A DNA stretch of 64,000 bases, from positions 45,497 through 109,496 of the forward strand of contig JAJDDB010000028.1 of the NCBI GenBank assembly GCA_029260575.1, given 5' to 3'. Below are positions 16,530 through 25,432 of this stretch, one piece after another. A model generated the notes under the pieces. The model worked only from the letters and a program-made list of their open reading frames with translations, searched no databases and was not told the DNA's origin. The position numbers and the translations under genes are program-made. Source of the DNA: Phycisphaerales bacterium. GTDB lineage: Bacteria > Planctomycetota > Phycisphaerae > Phycisphaerales > SM1A02. How positions within the stretch are numbered: the stretch's first letter is position 1; every line of letters starts with the position of its first letter.

Positions 16530-19169
16530 TCAGACGCACCCACCCCAGGAACTCAGTAATTCCAGAAGATCGAAGACATCCACGACGCCATCCGGGCCTG
16601 TTGTGGCGCTGTTCGTGATGTCAGCGGGGCAGTTATTCGGGTCGCCGCACGGCCCCCATGCACTGAGCAGTGCAAGCAGGTCAAACACATCGACAACATC
16701 ATCCGGCGGTCCGCTCGAAGCATCTGTGAAATCAGCAGGACATGGCACACGCACTTCATACTGCCGCATCATCTCGTGATCTTCATGTTCGAGAATGTGG
16801 CAGTGATACGGGAATAACCCGGTGTAATCTTCGAAGCGCGCAATCACGCGCACCGTTTCGAACGGCCCGACCTGTACAGTGTCTTTCCAACCCACCTCCG
16901 TTGCGGTCGGTCCGGTTGCCACGCCGGTACGATTGACATCGTCGCCGCGCACGGCGTTCGGCTGGCGATCAAGTACCTGGAAAAACACGAGGTGCATGTG
17001 CATCGGGTGCATCATGCCTGACATATTGGTGAATTCCCAGATTTCTGTGTCGCCGAGATTGACGAATTCACTGATGTGATCCCAGTGGTGGCCGTTGATC
17101 AGCCATTGCGAACCTGCACACGGCTCAGACACTTTCTTCAGTTCAAAATTGCGCGAGATTTTCGAGTCCACTTCATTCAGTGTCTCAATGACGCGCAAGC
17201 TGCCCGGCACCGCATCTGTATCGCCGGCCGACGCGCCGACAATGAATTTCATTACATTCGGAATAACGCCGACGCCCGGCGTTCCGGGGAATGGCGCGGG
17301 TGCGCTATTTTCCAAAATGATCTCGGTACCCGGTGTATACAGTGCGAAGTCAACAATGACTTCCACGCGTTCAGCCGGCGCCAAAGTCAGTACCGTCATC
17401 GTTGTTGGCGTTTCCAGCAGACCACCATCCACAGCAATTAGGTCAAACGACCCGCTGTTGCTCAGCGACAATGTCAGCGTGCGCGCGTTGCAACCATTGA
17501 GCAATCGCAAGCGGTACTTGCCCTGATCCACATCCATGAACGGGGTGACTACACCGTTGACGACCATGAAATCGCCGAAGTAATGATCTTGCCACGCTGC
17601 CGGATACTCCAGCGAGCCATCCACGTTGAACGATCGATCCTGCATCACGATCGGCACGTCATACGCCCCGTCCGGCAGATTCAGCGCCGCATCGTTTCCG
17701 TCGTCAATGAGGTAGAAACCCGCAAGTCCGAGATAGACGTTCAGCCGGGTAATACCCAGCGCGTGATCGTGATACCACAGCGTCGAAGCGTCCTGGATGT
17801 TCGGATACTCATACAACTGGCTCTCGCCCGGCAGAATTGTGTCCTCCGGATTGCCATCGAACTCTGCGGGAATGTGGCCACCGTGCAAGTGCGTCACAAC
17901 ACGCGGCGAATTGCCGAGGAAGTTCGGCCCGTGCGGGCACAAATCCACCGGCAACAGGTGTTCGGTGCGCAGCACATTGAGTTCATCGCGCAGATCGTTG
18001 ATGAAGTTCACTTCAATCGGCTGACCGGACACCGCTTCGATCGTTGGGCCCGGATATACACCTTCGTAACCCCACAGCCGGGTGTCCGGCAGATCACGAT
18101 GCAGCTTCTGCTCAAATTCGACGATTTCCATGTCGTAATGCGGCACGCCGCCGGGGAATGAATCCGGCACCATCACCGCAGGAACCGGCATCGCATCCAC
18201 AAACGGTTCGAGCACCAACGGGCATAACCCGACTGTGCATGCAACCAAATCGCCCTGATAGGTGCCGCCGGAGAAGGCGCACGCAGTACTCGCGAGATCC
18301 TGACATGTTGTGTCATCGAAACAGCACGCGCCCGTCACCGGTGCACACGAATTGCCCGTGCAATCTGTGCCGCTTCCCTGATACGTGCCGGTCATGTTGA
18401 TGCAATCCACTTCAGTGAGCACCTGACAGGAATTCCCGGGCAGACAACATGCGCCGACCGCTACGGGAGCTGTGAAATCAATGACGAGCTCCGGCCGATC
18501 CGCCGGTGTCGGATTCTCGCGTGAATCAAATCGCTTGGCGGTGTGCAGCGAACTCTCATCACCAAGCATGATCCACCCAAAGTCCAAAGCCGGGTTGTCC
18601 AGCCAGAACTGCATATCAGCGACAAGGCCTGCACCCGTCCACGAATATGAACCAAGCCCGCCGACGTTTGTCGTTGCGCTGGCGCCGGCGATGAAATCAC
18701 CGCCTGCTGTGGTCCACAACTGCGTGTCGTAGTACGTATGAATCCATGTCGTGTCACCTGCAGACGCCTGTGTGCCGCTGCCTTCCTGCCCGCCGGGCGC
18801 TGCCGGCCCTTCATTCCAGTCGGTGCTGAGGCGATGCGCCGAAACATTCGTCGGCCCTGCGGTCGAACGCGACATATTCATCGTCAACGTCACGCTGTTG
18901 ATCGTCGCGCCGGCCGGTACATTTGCGGCAATGTCAAACGCAAGTATCGCCCGGCGAATTGATGTTCCCGGGCTCTGATTGTTGCGACCTGCGAAGACAT
19001 GGTTGCCCGACCCGTTGGCGAGCAATCCGATATTCAGTTCGTATAACGTGCAATCGCGCGACGGCGGCACAGAGACCTGATCGGCCGAGGCATTCATCGC
19101 AGTGACAACAAGCGTCAGCGCAGCAACAACTCTGCCGCACAATCTGCGGCCACTTTGCGGCACGGTCAT
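16530..19169 (-). CDS. Modular secreted multicopper oxidase with DNRLRE and dockerin-like domains
   Basis: The start at 19169 has AAGGAG 6 nt upstream and gives 879 aa. Order: signal peptide (to about 30); DNRLRE-type beta domain (about 35-225, RAILAFDIAANVPAGATINSVTLTM); two Cys-rich repeats (GACCLPGNSCQVLTEVDC..., GACCFDDTTCQDLASTAC..., about 235-310); a three-cupredoxin multicopper oxidase of the CotA/bilirubin-oxidase type with all copper motifs HLHGGH, WYHDHALG, HPMHMHL and HCHILEHEDHEMM; and two dockerin-like repeats at the C-terminus. It probably oxidises phenolics, bilirubin-like compounds or metals (Mn/Cu) at the cell surface with O2. The extra N-terminal modules are unusual for a CotA-type enzyme. 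Confidence 0.92.
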   Translation of the reverse strand: MTVPQSGRRLCGRVVAALTLVVTAMNASADQVSVPPSRDCTLYELNIGLLANGSGNHVFAGRNNQSPGTSIRRAILAFDIAANVPAGATINSVTLTMNMSRSTAGPTNVSAHRLSTDWNEGPAAPGGQEGSGTQASAGDTTWIHTYYDTQLWTTAGGDFIAGASATTNVGGLGSYSWTGAGLVADMQFWLDNPALDFGWIMLGDESSLHTAKRFDSRENPTPADRPELVIDFTAPVAVGACCLPGNSCQVLTEVDCINMTGTYQGSGTDCTGNSCAPVTGACCFDDTTCQDLASTACAFSGGTYQGDLVACTVGLCPLVLEPFVDAMPVPAVMVPDSFPGGVPHYDMEIVEFEQKLHRDLPDTRLWGYEGVYPGPTIEAVSGQPIEVNFINDLRDELNVLRTEHLLPVDLCPHGPNFLGNSPRVVTHLHGGHIPAEFDGNPEDTILPGESQLYEYPNIQDASTLWYHDHALGITRLNVYLGLAGFYLIDDGNDAALNLPDGAYDVPIVMQDRSFNVDGSLEYPAAWQDHYFGDFMVVNGVVTPFMDVDQGKYRLRLLNGCNARTLTLSLSNSGSFDLIAVDGGLLETPTTMTVLTLAPAERVEVIVDFALYTPGTEIILENSAPAPFPGTPGVGVIPNVMKFIVGASAGDTDAVPGSLRVIETLNEVDSKISRNFELKKVSEPCAGSQWLINGHHWDHISEFVNLGDTEIWEFTNMSGMMHPMHMHLVFFQVLDRQPNAVRGDDVNRTGVATGPTATEVGWKDTVQVGPFETVRVIARFEDYTGLFPYHCHILEHEDHEMMRQYEVRVPCPADFTDASSGPPDDVVDVFDLLALLSAWGPCGDPNNCPADITNSATTGPDGVVDVFDLLELLSSWGGCV

Positions 19170-19508
19170 CAACAACTCCTTCAAGTTTCCCAGATTCCTC
19201 CCCGTATCCCAGCAATCCGCCTCACTAAGCGCTGTGATACGACTCCCAACCCCGTTTTGATCCGCAGGACTGGCGATATTGCACCGCCAGCCTTGCCAAC
19301 GATCCTAGCCGATACCCCTCCTGAGAATCAATCAATGCCCCCAAACCGAGCAAGAGCAAGCATTTGCCTCCAACTTTGACCCGTCGAGGCTGTTCCCAGT
19401 CGCTCCGATAGAATCACTCCAGTACAACATGGCAGCCCGTCAAATGGACCTGACACTCTGGAACTGGCCCGACAACCCGATCGCGACCGCCGCAAAGCCG
19501 CTGCAGCG

Positions 19509-19690
19509 ATGACGCTTGAACAGCGCGCACATATAGGAGTAGGAGGTCTTGAAATCTTCGATGTCCTTGTTGATGCCATGCGCGGAGTCCTGCGGAGCCA
19601 GAATCCATCAATTCCCTGGTGCGTCGATTGAACAGATGATTCTCGATCGGTTTCAAGCATCGAGTCAAAGTGAGAAACCCAATAAGGCGG
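19509..19690 (+). pseudogene. Frameshifted small gene remnant
   Basis: The frame from ATG 19509 reads MTLEQRAHIGVGGLEIFDVL and goes on to LRSQNPSIP before a TGA at 19629. The +1 frame continues sensibly just there (GASIEQMILDRFQASSQSEKPNK, 19619-19690). The open frame upstream (TLELARQPDRDRRKAAAAM) lacks a normal start codon. Together this looks like one small helical gene broken by a single-base change and with a lost start. Function is not recognised. It lies between the multicopper oxidase and the HAD phosphatase, otherwise about 650 bp without an intact gene (19170-19849). Confidence 0.5.
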
Positions 19691-19849
19691 GCCGATGGTC
19701 GCAATCAGACTTGTTCAGGATGCCATGCACGATCATCGATGTTCACCAAGACAATCGAAAAAGATTCGCCGAACGATTGTCGAGGAATTTTCGTTCGCAA
19801 GCGGCTGATGCGAACACATCAACAGGATTCAACCGCCTACCATCGCTCC

Positions 19850-20551
19850 ATGCTGATCCTTTTTGATATTGACGGAACACTTCTGCTCACACAGCGCGCC
19901 GGTGCTGCCGCCATGGTCGATGCCGGCCGCGAACTCTTCGGCGAACACTTCACACTTGACGGCATCGAAATCTCAGGACGCCTCGACCCGCTCATCTGGG
20001 CCGATGCCGCAAAAGCCGCAGCAATCGAAAACGCAGATGACAAGCACAACATTTTCCGCTCAACCTACGCCGCCAAACTCCAGAAGCGCCTTGATCGCGA
20101 TCGCACTGCGACACTCTGCCCCGGCGTTACTGAACTTATCACTGCACTGCACACAACAACGGACATCACGCTTGGACTGTTGACGGGCAACTATCCCGAG
20201 ACCGGGCGACTGAAGATCGCCGCCGCCGGCCTTGATGCGGATATCTTCACGATTGCCGCCTGGGGCTGCGACGGCGCGCACCGCCGTGAGCTGCCGCCGA
20301 TTGCCGCCGCGCAATTCCAGCAGCGACACGGCCGGTCGATCGACGCTGGGCACACCATCATCATTGGCGACACGCCACACGATGTGGATTGCGCCCACCA
20401 CAACGGTTGCCTCTGTATCGCCGTCGCCACCGGCATGTTTTCGATCAATCAACTGCGCGACGCCGGTGCTGATCTTGTCGTCAATGATCTGTCCGACACG
20501 GCTATGCTGCTCGATTGGCTCTCGCAATCCCGCCAGCCGATTTCCCAGTAA
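19850..20551 (+). CDS. HAD-family phosphatase (phosphoglycolate-phosphatase-like)
   Basis: This 233-aa protein has the HAD motifs: I, LFDIDGTLL (residues 4-12, nucleophile Asp6); II, LLTGN (about 110); III/IV, IIGDTPHDVDCA (about 165-176). The helical cap between I and II fits subfamily IA (Gph-like). It probably dephosphorylates a small sugar phosphate. The longer open frame starting at 19670 is rejected because the catalytic strand must be near the N-terminus; no good SD precedes 19850. Confidence 0.88.
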   Translation: MLILFDIDGTLLLTQRAGAAAMVDAGRELFGEHFTLDGIEISGRLDPLIWADAAKAAAIENADDKHNIFRSTYAAKLQKRLDRDRTATLCPGVTELITALHTTTDITLGLLTGNYPETGRLKIAAAGLDADIFTIAAWGCDGAHRRELPPIAAAQFQQRHGRSIDAGHTIIIGDTPHDVDCAHHNGCLCIAVATGMFSINQLRDAGADLVVNDLSDTAMLLDWLSQSRQPISQ

Positions 20552-20583
20552 GCTGGTGTCGCCAAGAGTGGGGTGCCAGGCCA

Positions 20584-22032
20584 GTGTCTGACGATCAGCG
20601 ATTTCACGACGTGCCGGATGAGGAGGTTGCAGCTGCCGCCGGGCAGGCAACGCTTGACGCACCCGCGCCATTGCCGATGCAACCTGTGCAGGAAGGCGAA
20701 CGCATTGCCGCACTGGATGTGCTGCGCGGCTTTGCGATCTTCGGCATCTTCATGGTCAACATAGCGTTCTTCGCGCTGCCGCTGTTCAGCAATACCGATT
20801 CCACATCGCTGAGCGACGGATCCGATGTCAACCAACTCGGCTGGGCCATCGTCAAATCGCTGTTCGAATACAAATTCGTATCATTATTCTCACTGATGTT
20901 CGGCATTGGCATGGTGGTGCAACTCACACGTGCTGCCCAGCGCAATGCGCCGTTCTATGGAATGTACATCCGCCGGCTGATCATCCTGATGTTGCTCGGC
21001 CTCGTACATGGAATTGCTTTGTGGTACGGCGACATCCTTTTCATTTATTCACTCGTGGGCTTCCTGATGCTGGCGCTGATTCAACTCAGTGGCCGTGCAT
21101 TGCTTGCCATCGGAACTGCTGCGCTCGTGCTCTCCATCGCAATGGCCGTCGGATTTCTTTCGCTCAATGTTGCCACTACGGCCGCGCCCCAGTCAGAAGT
21201 CGATGCGTCGGCTGTCGAAGAAACAAATCAGGACGATGAGTCCACTTCCGAATCAACTCCCGACTCCACCATCGAGGAGCCAGAACCGCCGATAGGATCC
21301 TTCGAGCGCTTCTGGGAAGCCTGGAATAACGTTGACATGGCGGAAGGGCCCGCCGGGTGGGACGAAGCAGAAACGATTGCGTATAGCGAGGGCCCGTATA
21401 CCGCGGCGCTGATCATGCGCAGCATCTCATTCCTGGGCATGCTCGTCTTCGCAGGAGTGCTCGGAGGATTCGGCATCCGCGTCATCGGCATGTTCTGTCT
21501 TGGCGCTGCGCTCATGAAGCTCGGTTTCTTTCGACCGAACTGGCGGCGTGTGCATCGCGCGCTGGCATTTGTTGCGTTGCCGATCGGCCTGGTTGGGGAA
21601 GGCCTCTGTCTTGCCATCTATTTCAAAAGTAACTTTGCGCTGGCATGGTCGATGGTTGGTGCAGAAGCACTGCACGCCGCTGCGAGCGTCGTACTGTGCT
21701 TCGGGTATGCCGGACTGATCATCACCATCGTTGACCTTGGCATATTCAGGATAATCACCGGCGCCCTTGCCTGTGTCGGACGCATGGCTCTGACGAATTA
21801 CCTGTCGCAAACGATCATCGCCACCGGGCTCATGTATTCGTGGGGTTTCGGGTTGTTTGGCTCGTTCAATCGACTGCAATTGCTCGGAATTGTCGTCAGC
21901 ATCTTTATCATGCAGATCCTGTTGAGCATCCTTTGGCTCCGCGTCTTCCGCTTCGGTCCATTCGAATGGCTGTGGCGGTCGCTCACGTACTGGAAACTTC
22001 AACCGATGCGCCGGATGCCGAACACAACCTGA
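20584..22032 (+). CDS. DUF418-family multispanning membrane protein
   Basis: About 482 aa from GTG 20584; a start somewhat later is also possible. After an acidic N-terminus, RIAALDVLRGFAIFGIFMVN is the DUF418/heparan-alpha-glucosaminide acyltransferase-like first helix. There are about ten transmembrane helices, and the C-terminus (FRFGPFEWLWRSLTYWKLQPMRR) is the standard DUF418 ending. A 50-residue acidic Ser/Thr/Glu loop (about 220-255) is inserted between helices. Function is unknown; related membrane proteins transfer acyl groups. It follows the HAD gene by 32 bp. Confidence 0.85.
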   Translation: MSDDQRFHDVPDEEVAAAAGQATLDAPAPLPMQPVQEGERIAALDVLRGFAIFGIFMVNIAFFALPLFSNTDSTSLSDGSDVNQLGWAIVKSLFEYKFVSLFSLMFGIGMVVQLTRAAQRNAPFYGMYIRRLIILMLLGLVHGIALWYGDILFIYSLVGFLMLALIQLSGRALLAIGTAALVLSIAMAVGFLSLNVATTAAPQSEVDASAVEETNQDDESTSESTPDSTIEEPEPPIGSFERFWEAWNNVDMAEGPAGWDEAETIAYSEGPYTAALIMRSISFLGMLVFAGVLGGFGIRVIGMFCLGAALMKLGFFRPNWRRVHRALAFVALPIGLVGEGLCLAIYFKSNFALAWSMVGAEALHAAASVVLCFGYAGLIITIVDLGIFRIITGALACVGRMALTNYLSQTIIATGLMYSWGFGLFGSFNRLQLLGIVVSIFIMQILLSILWLRVFRFGPFEWLWRSLTYWKLQPMRRMPNTT

Positions 22033-22150
22033 CGGTTGTAACGCACTTATCCACGAATCAACCGAACACCTGTCGAGAACGCTTCGCAAGCCAACTCCGG
22101 CCGCTTCCATCTATACAGTGACTTCGCCGTCATCGGCGGAGGAACGTTGA

Positions 22151-22900
22151 ATGGAATCAAGCTTCGCCGCACTCTGTACTGACTTCTACGTCAACCAGAA
22201 GATTGCGCTCAAGATGGACCTGCCGTCAAATCGTGAGACGGTGCTGCACATGATGGATCGCATCCGTCGTGAACTCCCATCCATGAGCCGCTTCAGACGG
22301 TTCGATGATGAACTTGCCCTCGAATCGCCTGAAGATGAATCGGAATACTCCTGGTTGTCGCTGCGGCGCACATCAATCCGCAGCGGCTGGGTCAATCCGC
22401 TTTCACTCGAACGTGCCTACGACCTGCACCGACTCATCATCGAAGTTGCGCCGTATTTCCTGTCCATCAGCCCGATCGATGTCGAATACGTCGAACTCGT
22501 ATATGGTTTCGATCTCGAAGCAGGTGACGATCGAAACGCAATCGTCTTTGAAGCGCTGCTGTCGAATTCACCGTTCTCCTCGGTGATCGATCCCGATCAT
22601 GAAGTCATGCTCGATGTGCAGCCGTTCCTTGCGTTTTCGCTGTCTAACAAGGGCGATCTGCAGGCCTTTCTCGAAATCAAAACCCGCCCCGATCAACTCG
22701 AGTTTCACAACGGCCGCGTCAACGAAAGCCCGATCACGGTCTACCTCACTGCCAGGCGGCACGGCCCATTCCAGGCGATGGAAGAACTCAACGCAACGTT
22801 CGGCATGCTTGCGGGCCATCTCGAACGCCTCGCAGAAGACCGCGTCATACCCAACGTCGTCGTGCCGATACGCGAGACAATTCTCTCACGGCCGACGTGA
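22151..22900 (+). CDS. Conserved hypothetical protein, 249 aa
   Basis: A soluble mixed alpha/beta protein (MESSFAALCTDFYVNQKIALKMDLPS...; EVMLDVQPFLAFSLSNKGDLQAFLEIKTRPDQLEF) with no signal peptide, membrane helix or motif that I recognise. The start is secure: GGAGG lies 8 nt upstream of ATG 22151. The gene is convergent with the oxidoreductase-like gene, the stops 7 bp apart. From memory this type of protein is conserved among planctomycetes, but that was not checked. Confidence 0.7.
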   Translation: MESSFAALCTDFYVNQKIALKMDLPSNRETVLHMMDRIRRELPSMSRFRRFDDELALESPEDESEYSWLSLRRTSIRSGWVNPLSLERAYDLHRLIIEVAPYFLSISPIDVEYVELVYGFDLEAGDDRNAIVFEALLSNSPFSSVIDPDHEVMLDVQPFLAFSLSNKGDLQAFLEIKTRPDQLEFHNGRVNESPITVYLTARRHGPFQAMEELNATFGMLAGHLERLAEDRVIPNVVVPIRETILSRPT

Positions 22901-22906
22901 CGATAC

Positions 22907-23932
22907 TTATGGCCCGGCCAGAGCCTGCAACATCCGCCCCGGCGTTTCAACCTGCCGGGTCCTGCAACTCAGCAGCGCCGCATCGCACAACGCAAGAACC
23001 CTGACAATCTCAACCGGCTGATCAAGTTGATCGCGTCGGCTTGGCATGCGCCGAATCTGTGCAGCGATTTGCGCACCGAAATTTGTCGCTGCTGCCGGTT
23101 CACTGATCTGCTGCACAGCGCTGTCAAACCAGCGGCACGTCGTATCAGTCATGACCACGAAGCCATCAGCTCCATGCACAATCACTTGTCGTGACCACGG
23201 TCCGCCGCCGCTGTGAACCGTAATCGCAGCAGTCCGACCAACTTCGAATGTCACGTTCGCAGTCAACCACTGCCTGCCGTTGTCGCCGACATAACTCGCA
23301 GCATTGATCTCCACAGCTTCGCCGCACAGCCAGCTACTGACATGCAGCGCATCAAACAGCCGCGCCCGCAACGAACCCACCGCATCGCCGCACGACATGT
23401 GAATGCTGAGGCAATGTGCAGGCTCACATTCCGCCAGCACCGCCCGGCCGGCGCACGCGCCCTCACTCAGCGCCATCAGCGGCGCACATGTAAACAACTC
23501 ACCAAACGCGGGATCTTTCAAGACTGCTGCGGTCGAATCCGGCCGGGGTTCATTCGTCAGCACCGACGTGCCAATTCGCGCAATAACCGCATGAAGCGAT
23601 TGATCAATCGCCTGCCTCGATGCCAACCAGACCAGGTCAGCATTGCTGCCGTATTGCTCCAACCCATGCCGCAGATCATCAACAGCAGCACACTCCAACT
23701 CGCTTGCGAGATCGCGAGCAGCCGTCGCATCAGTACATCCCACAGCAATAAGCTCGACGCCCGCCAGCGCAACCACATCGCGCAGCAGGGCGGCCTGATC
23801 CTGATCAATCCATGCAAACACACACCAGCGTTTGGGCATAACAGCGAAATCGTATCTGGGCCTGATCGAACACAGCGCATTGTCATTTGCAACACGCAGA
23901 TAATCCCGACCAGCCGGCCAAGTTGAACGCAT
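22907..23932 (-). CDS. Gfo/Idh/MocA-like oxidoreductase, divergent
   Basis: About 341 aa from ATG 23932. After MPKRWCVFAWIDQDQAALLRDVVALAGVELIAVGCTDATAARDLASELECAAVDDLRHGL, the pattern of a Rossmann-like half followed by a beta-sheet domain suggests a divergent Gfo/Idh/MocA dehydrogenase-like protein. The usual GxGxxG and EKP motifs are not visible, so catalytic activity is doubtful. The open frame reaches 24013, but that would overlap the RNase P RNA at 23961, so the start at 23932 is chosen. Confidence 0.5.
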   Translation of the reverse strand: MRSTWPAGRDYLRVANDNALCSIRPRYDFAVMPKRWCVFAWIDQDQAALLRDVVALAGVELIAVGCTDATAARDLASELECAAVDDLRHGLEQYGSNADLVWLASRQAIDQSLHAVIARIGTSVLTNEPRPDSTAAVLKDPAFGELFTCAPLMALSEGACAGRAVLAECEPAHCLSIHMSCGDAVGSLRARLFDALHVSSWLCGEAVEINAASYVGDNGRQWLTANVTFEVGRTAAITVHSGGGPWSRQVIVHGADGFVVMTDTTCRWFDSAVQQISEPAAATNFGAQIAAQIRRMPSRRDQLDQPVEIVRVLALCDAALLSCRTRQVETPGRMLQALAGP

Positions 23933-23960
23933 CACGTCTGAAACGCGTACAATGATTTGC

Positions 23961-24369
23961 AATGTGGAAAGGCGGCCGCTCGTGGAAACACGGGAGGAAA
24001 GTCCGAACACCACAGGACACGGTGGTGGGTAACACCCACCGGCTCACGGGACGCTGAGTCAGGGACAGTGCCACAGAAAACAAACCGCCTCGGTGCAGTG
24101 CACTTTGGTGTACGTGCCAGGGTAAGGGTGAAAAGGTGCGGTAAGAGCGCACCGCCCGGCTGGTGACAGTCGGGGCACGGTAAACCCCACCGGGTGCAAG
24201 CGCAAGCAGTCCTTTGTCCGCCTCGGCGGACGCCTGCGGTCCGCAGGGTAAGGGCGGGTGGCGTGCTCGAAGTCGTCGGCAACGGCGGCTCCAGAGAAAT
24301 GGTCGCCAGCAGTTGGTTTCGTCGCGAGACGATTGCCAGCAGCAACAGAATTCGGCTTACGTCCACAGC
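23961..24369 (+). ncRNA. rnpB: RNase P RNA, bacterial type A
   Basis: The sequence contains the universal signatures of RNase P RNA: GAGGAAAGTCCGAAC near the 5' end (23994-24008), GGTAAGAGCGCACCG (P12 region, about 24140-24155), CAGTCGGGGCACGGTAAAC, and near the 3' end ACAGAATTCGGCTTACG (about 24346-24362). TGTGGA (23963-23968) can pair with TCCACA (24362-24367) as P1. In the P16/P17 region there are two adjoining hairpins (GTCCGCC-TC-GGCGGAC and CCTGCG-GTC-CGCAGG, 24216-24247). It makes the catalytic RNA that matures tRNA 5' ends. Ends are approximate to a few bases. Confidence 0.95.
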
Positions 24370-24378
24370 CGTCCCGAT

Positions 24379-24410
24379 GGGCGGGTCGTGAAAGCGGCCC
24401 GCCCGCCTTT
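24379..24410 (+). terminator. Possible rnpB terminator
   Basis: GGGCGGG (24379-24385) pairs with CCCGCCC (24398-24404) just after the rnpB 3' end and is followed by GCCTTTAT. The U-tract is weak, so this is a tentative call. Confidence 0.35.
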
Positions 24411-24534
24411 ATGGCGGAATTGAAATCACTACAGAGAACATCGAGACAAAGAACTGTTGATCGGTGGAGACCGCTCCGTGGCGACGCATCGTAATCCGTC
24501 ACGGGAGACCGAGATGGCACCCAGCCTCTGCTGG

Positions 24535-25410
24535 TCAGTACCGCTGTACAGACGTTGACTCGCGTTCAGAAGTTGGACTGGGCTTGGACAAACCAATCCA
24601 CAAGTCGTCAATGAGGAGGTACATACTTGTCGGGGCAGGCGTCTTTCCGCCGTGATACACATTCAACCACACAGACTCGATCCTTAAATCTTCGGTATCC
24701 CTCACATGAAGCCCGTGGCGGTCGAATACAAGTTCGCCGTCGACCCAAGCCCTGATCCATCCGTCGGCGCGCCCGCCATCATCATCAACGGCCTCCAACT
24801 GAATCTCCTGTTCGATGGTGTACCAGCGCTCCCGTTCCAGCGACACGTCCCACCATTCACTGTTCCCGTACTCTTGCCCATCCTCGACCATGTCAGCGTG
24901 GTAGATGTACGACCCTACCGGGATTCGCCCGCTTGCATCGACGCCGCCAAACATCCCTCGTGCCGACCATCCGTTGTGCCCATCCGACGGACGCCCACCC
25001 CACCCGGCTCGGGAGTAGGTGCCATTAAAACCGGGCAACTTCCCACCGGTCGAGGTACTCCAGGACGAATGAATCCAGATCCGGTAGCGAAAGTAGAGAT
25101 GGATTGGTTCCGTCCCTAGATGTTTCTTCAGATCGACATGCAATGAGCCGCCATAGTGGTCACCCTCATTGACATCGACTCGAAGAACAGCGTTGGTTCG
25201 ATCGATGGGGTCGAGTACGATCGTGACGTTTTCCATACGATTGACGCGATCCAGCGCCGTCAACGGTTCGGCGTCGCCGAAATCCATCGAAAAGATGGAA
25301 TGCGAAGTCACATCTCGGCGCTCCTGGCAGCCGGTTTGTGCATACGAAAGCATGATGAACAGTAGGAGACTGAGTTGCGGCTTTGTGAAGAATGAACTTA
25401 CTGTGCTCAT
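24535..25410 (-). CDS. Lipoprotein with polysaccharide-lyase-14-like domain
   Basis: From ATG 25410 the protein is 291 aa with a lipoprotein signal (LLLFIMLSYAQTGC, lipid Cys about residue 28). The domain has the hallmarks of PL14/alginate- or glucuronan-lyase-like jelly rolls: YFRYRIWIHSSW, GGKLPGFNGTY, GWSARGMFGG, SYIYHADM, DGWIRAWVDGELVF and a C-terminal NVYHGGKTPAPTSMYLLIDDLWI. It could bind or cleave uronate-rich polysaccharides. It starts 22 bp after the hutH stop and could be co-transcribed, although the two functions have no obvious link. Lyase activity is not established, as the catalytic residues were not identified by eye. Confidence 0.65.
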   Translation of the reverse strand: MSTVSSFFTKPQLSLLLFIMLSYAQTGCQERRDVTSHSIFSMDFGDAEPLTALDRVNRMENVTIVLDPIDRTNAVLRVDVNEGDHYGGSLHVDLKKHLGTEPIHLYFRYRIWIHSSWSTSTGGKLPGFNGTYSRAGWGGRPSDGHNGWSARGMFGGVDASGRIPVGSYIYHADMVEDGQEYGNSEWWDVSLERERWYTIEQEIQLEAVDDDGGRADGWIRAWVDGELVFDRHGLHVRDTEDLRIESVWLNVYHGGKTPAPTSMYLLIDDLWIGLSKPSPTSERESTSVQRY

Positions 25411-25432
25411 TGTGTTCTCTCTGTCGTAAGAA

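Noticed and set aside
24216..24247. Two adjoining hairpins considered as a REP insertion in rnpB
   Set aside because: They lie where the P16/P17 helices of type A RNase P RNA are expected, so they are more likely part of the normal fold.
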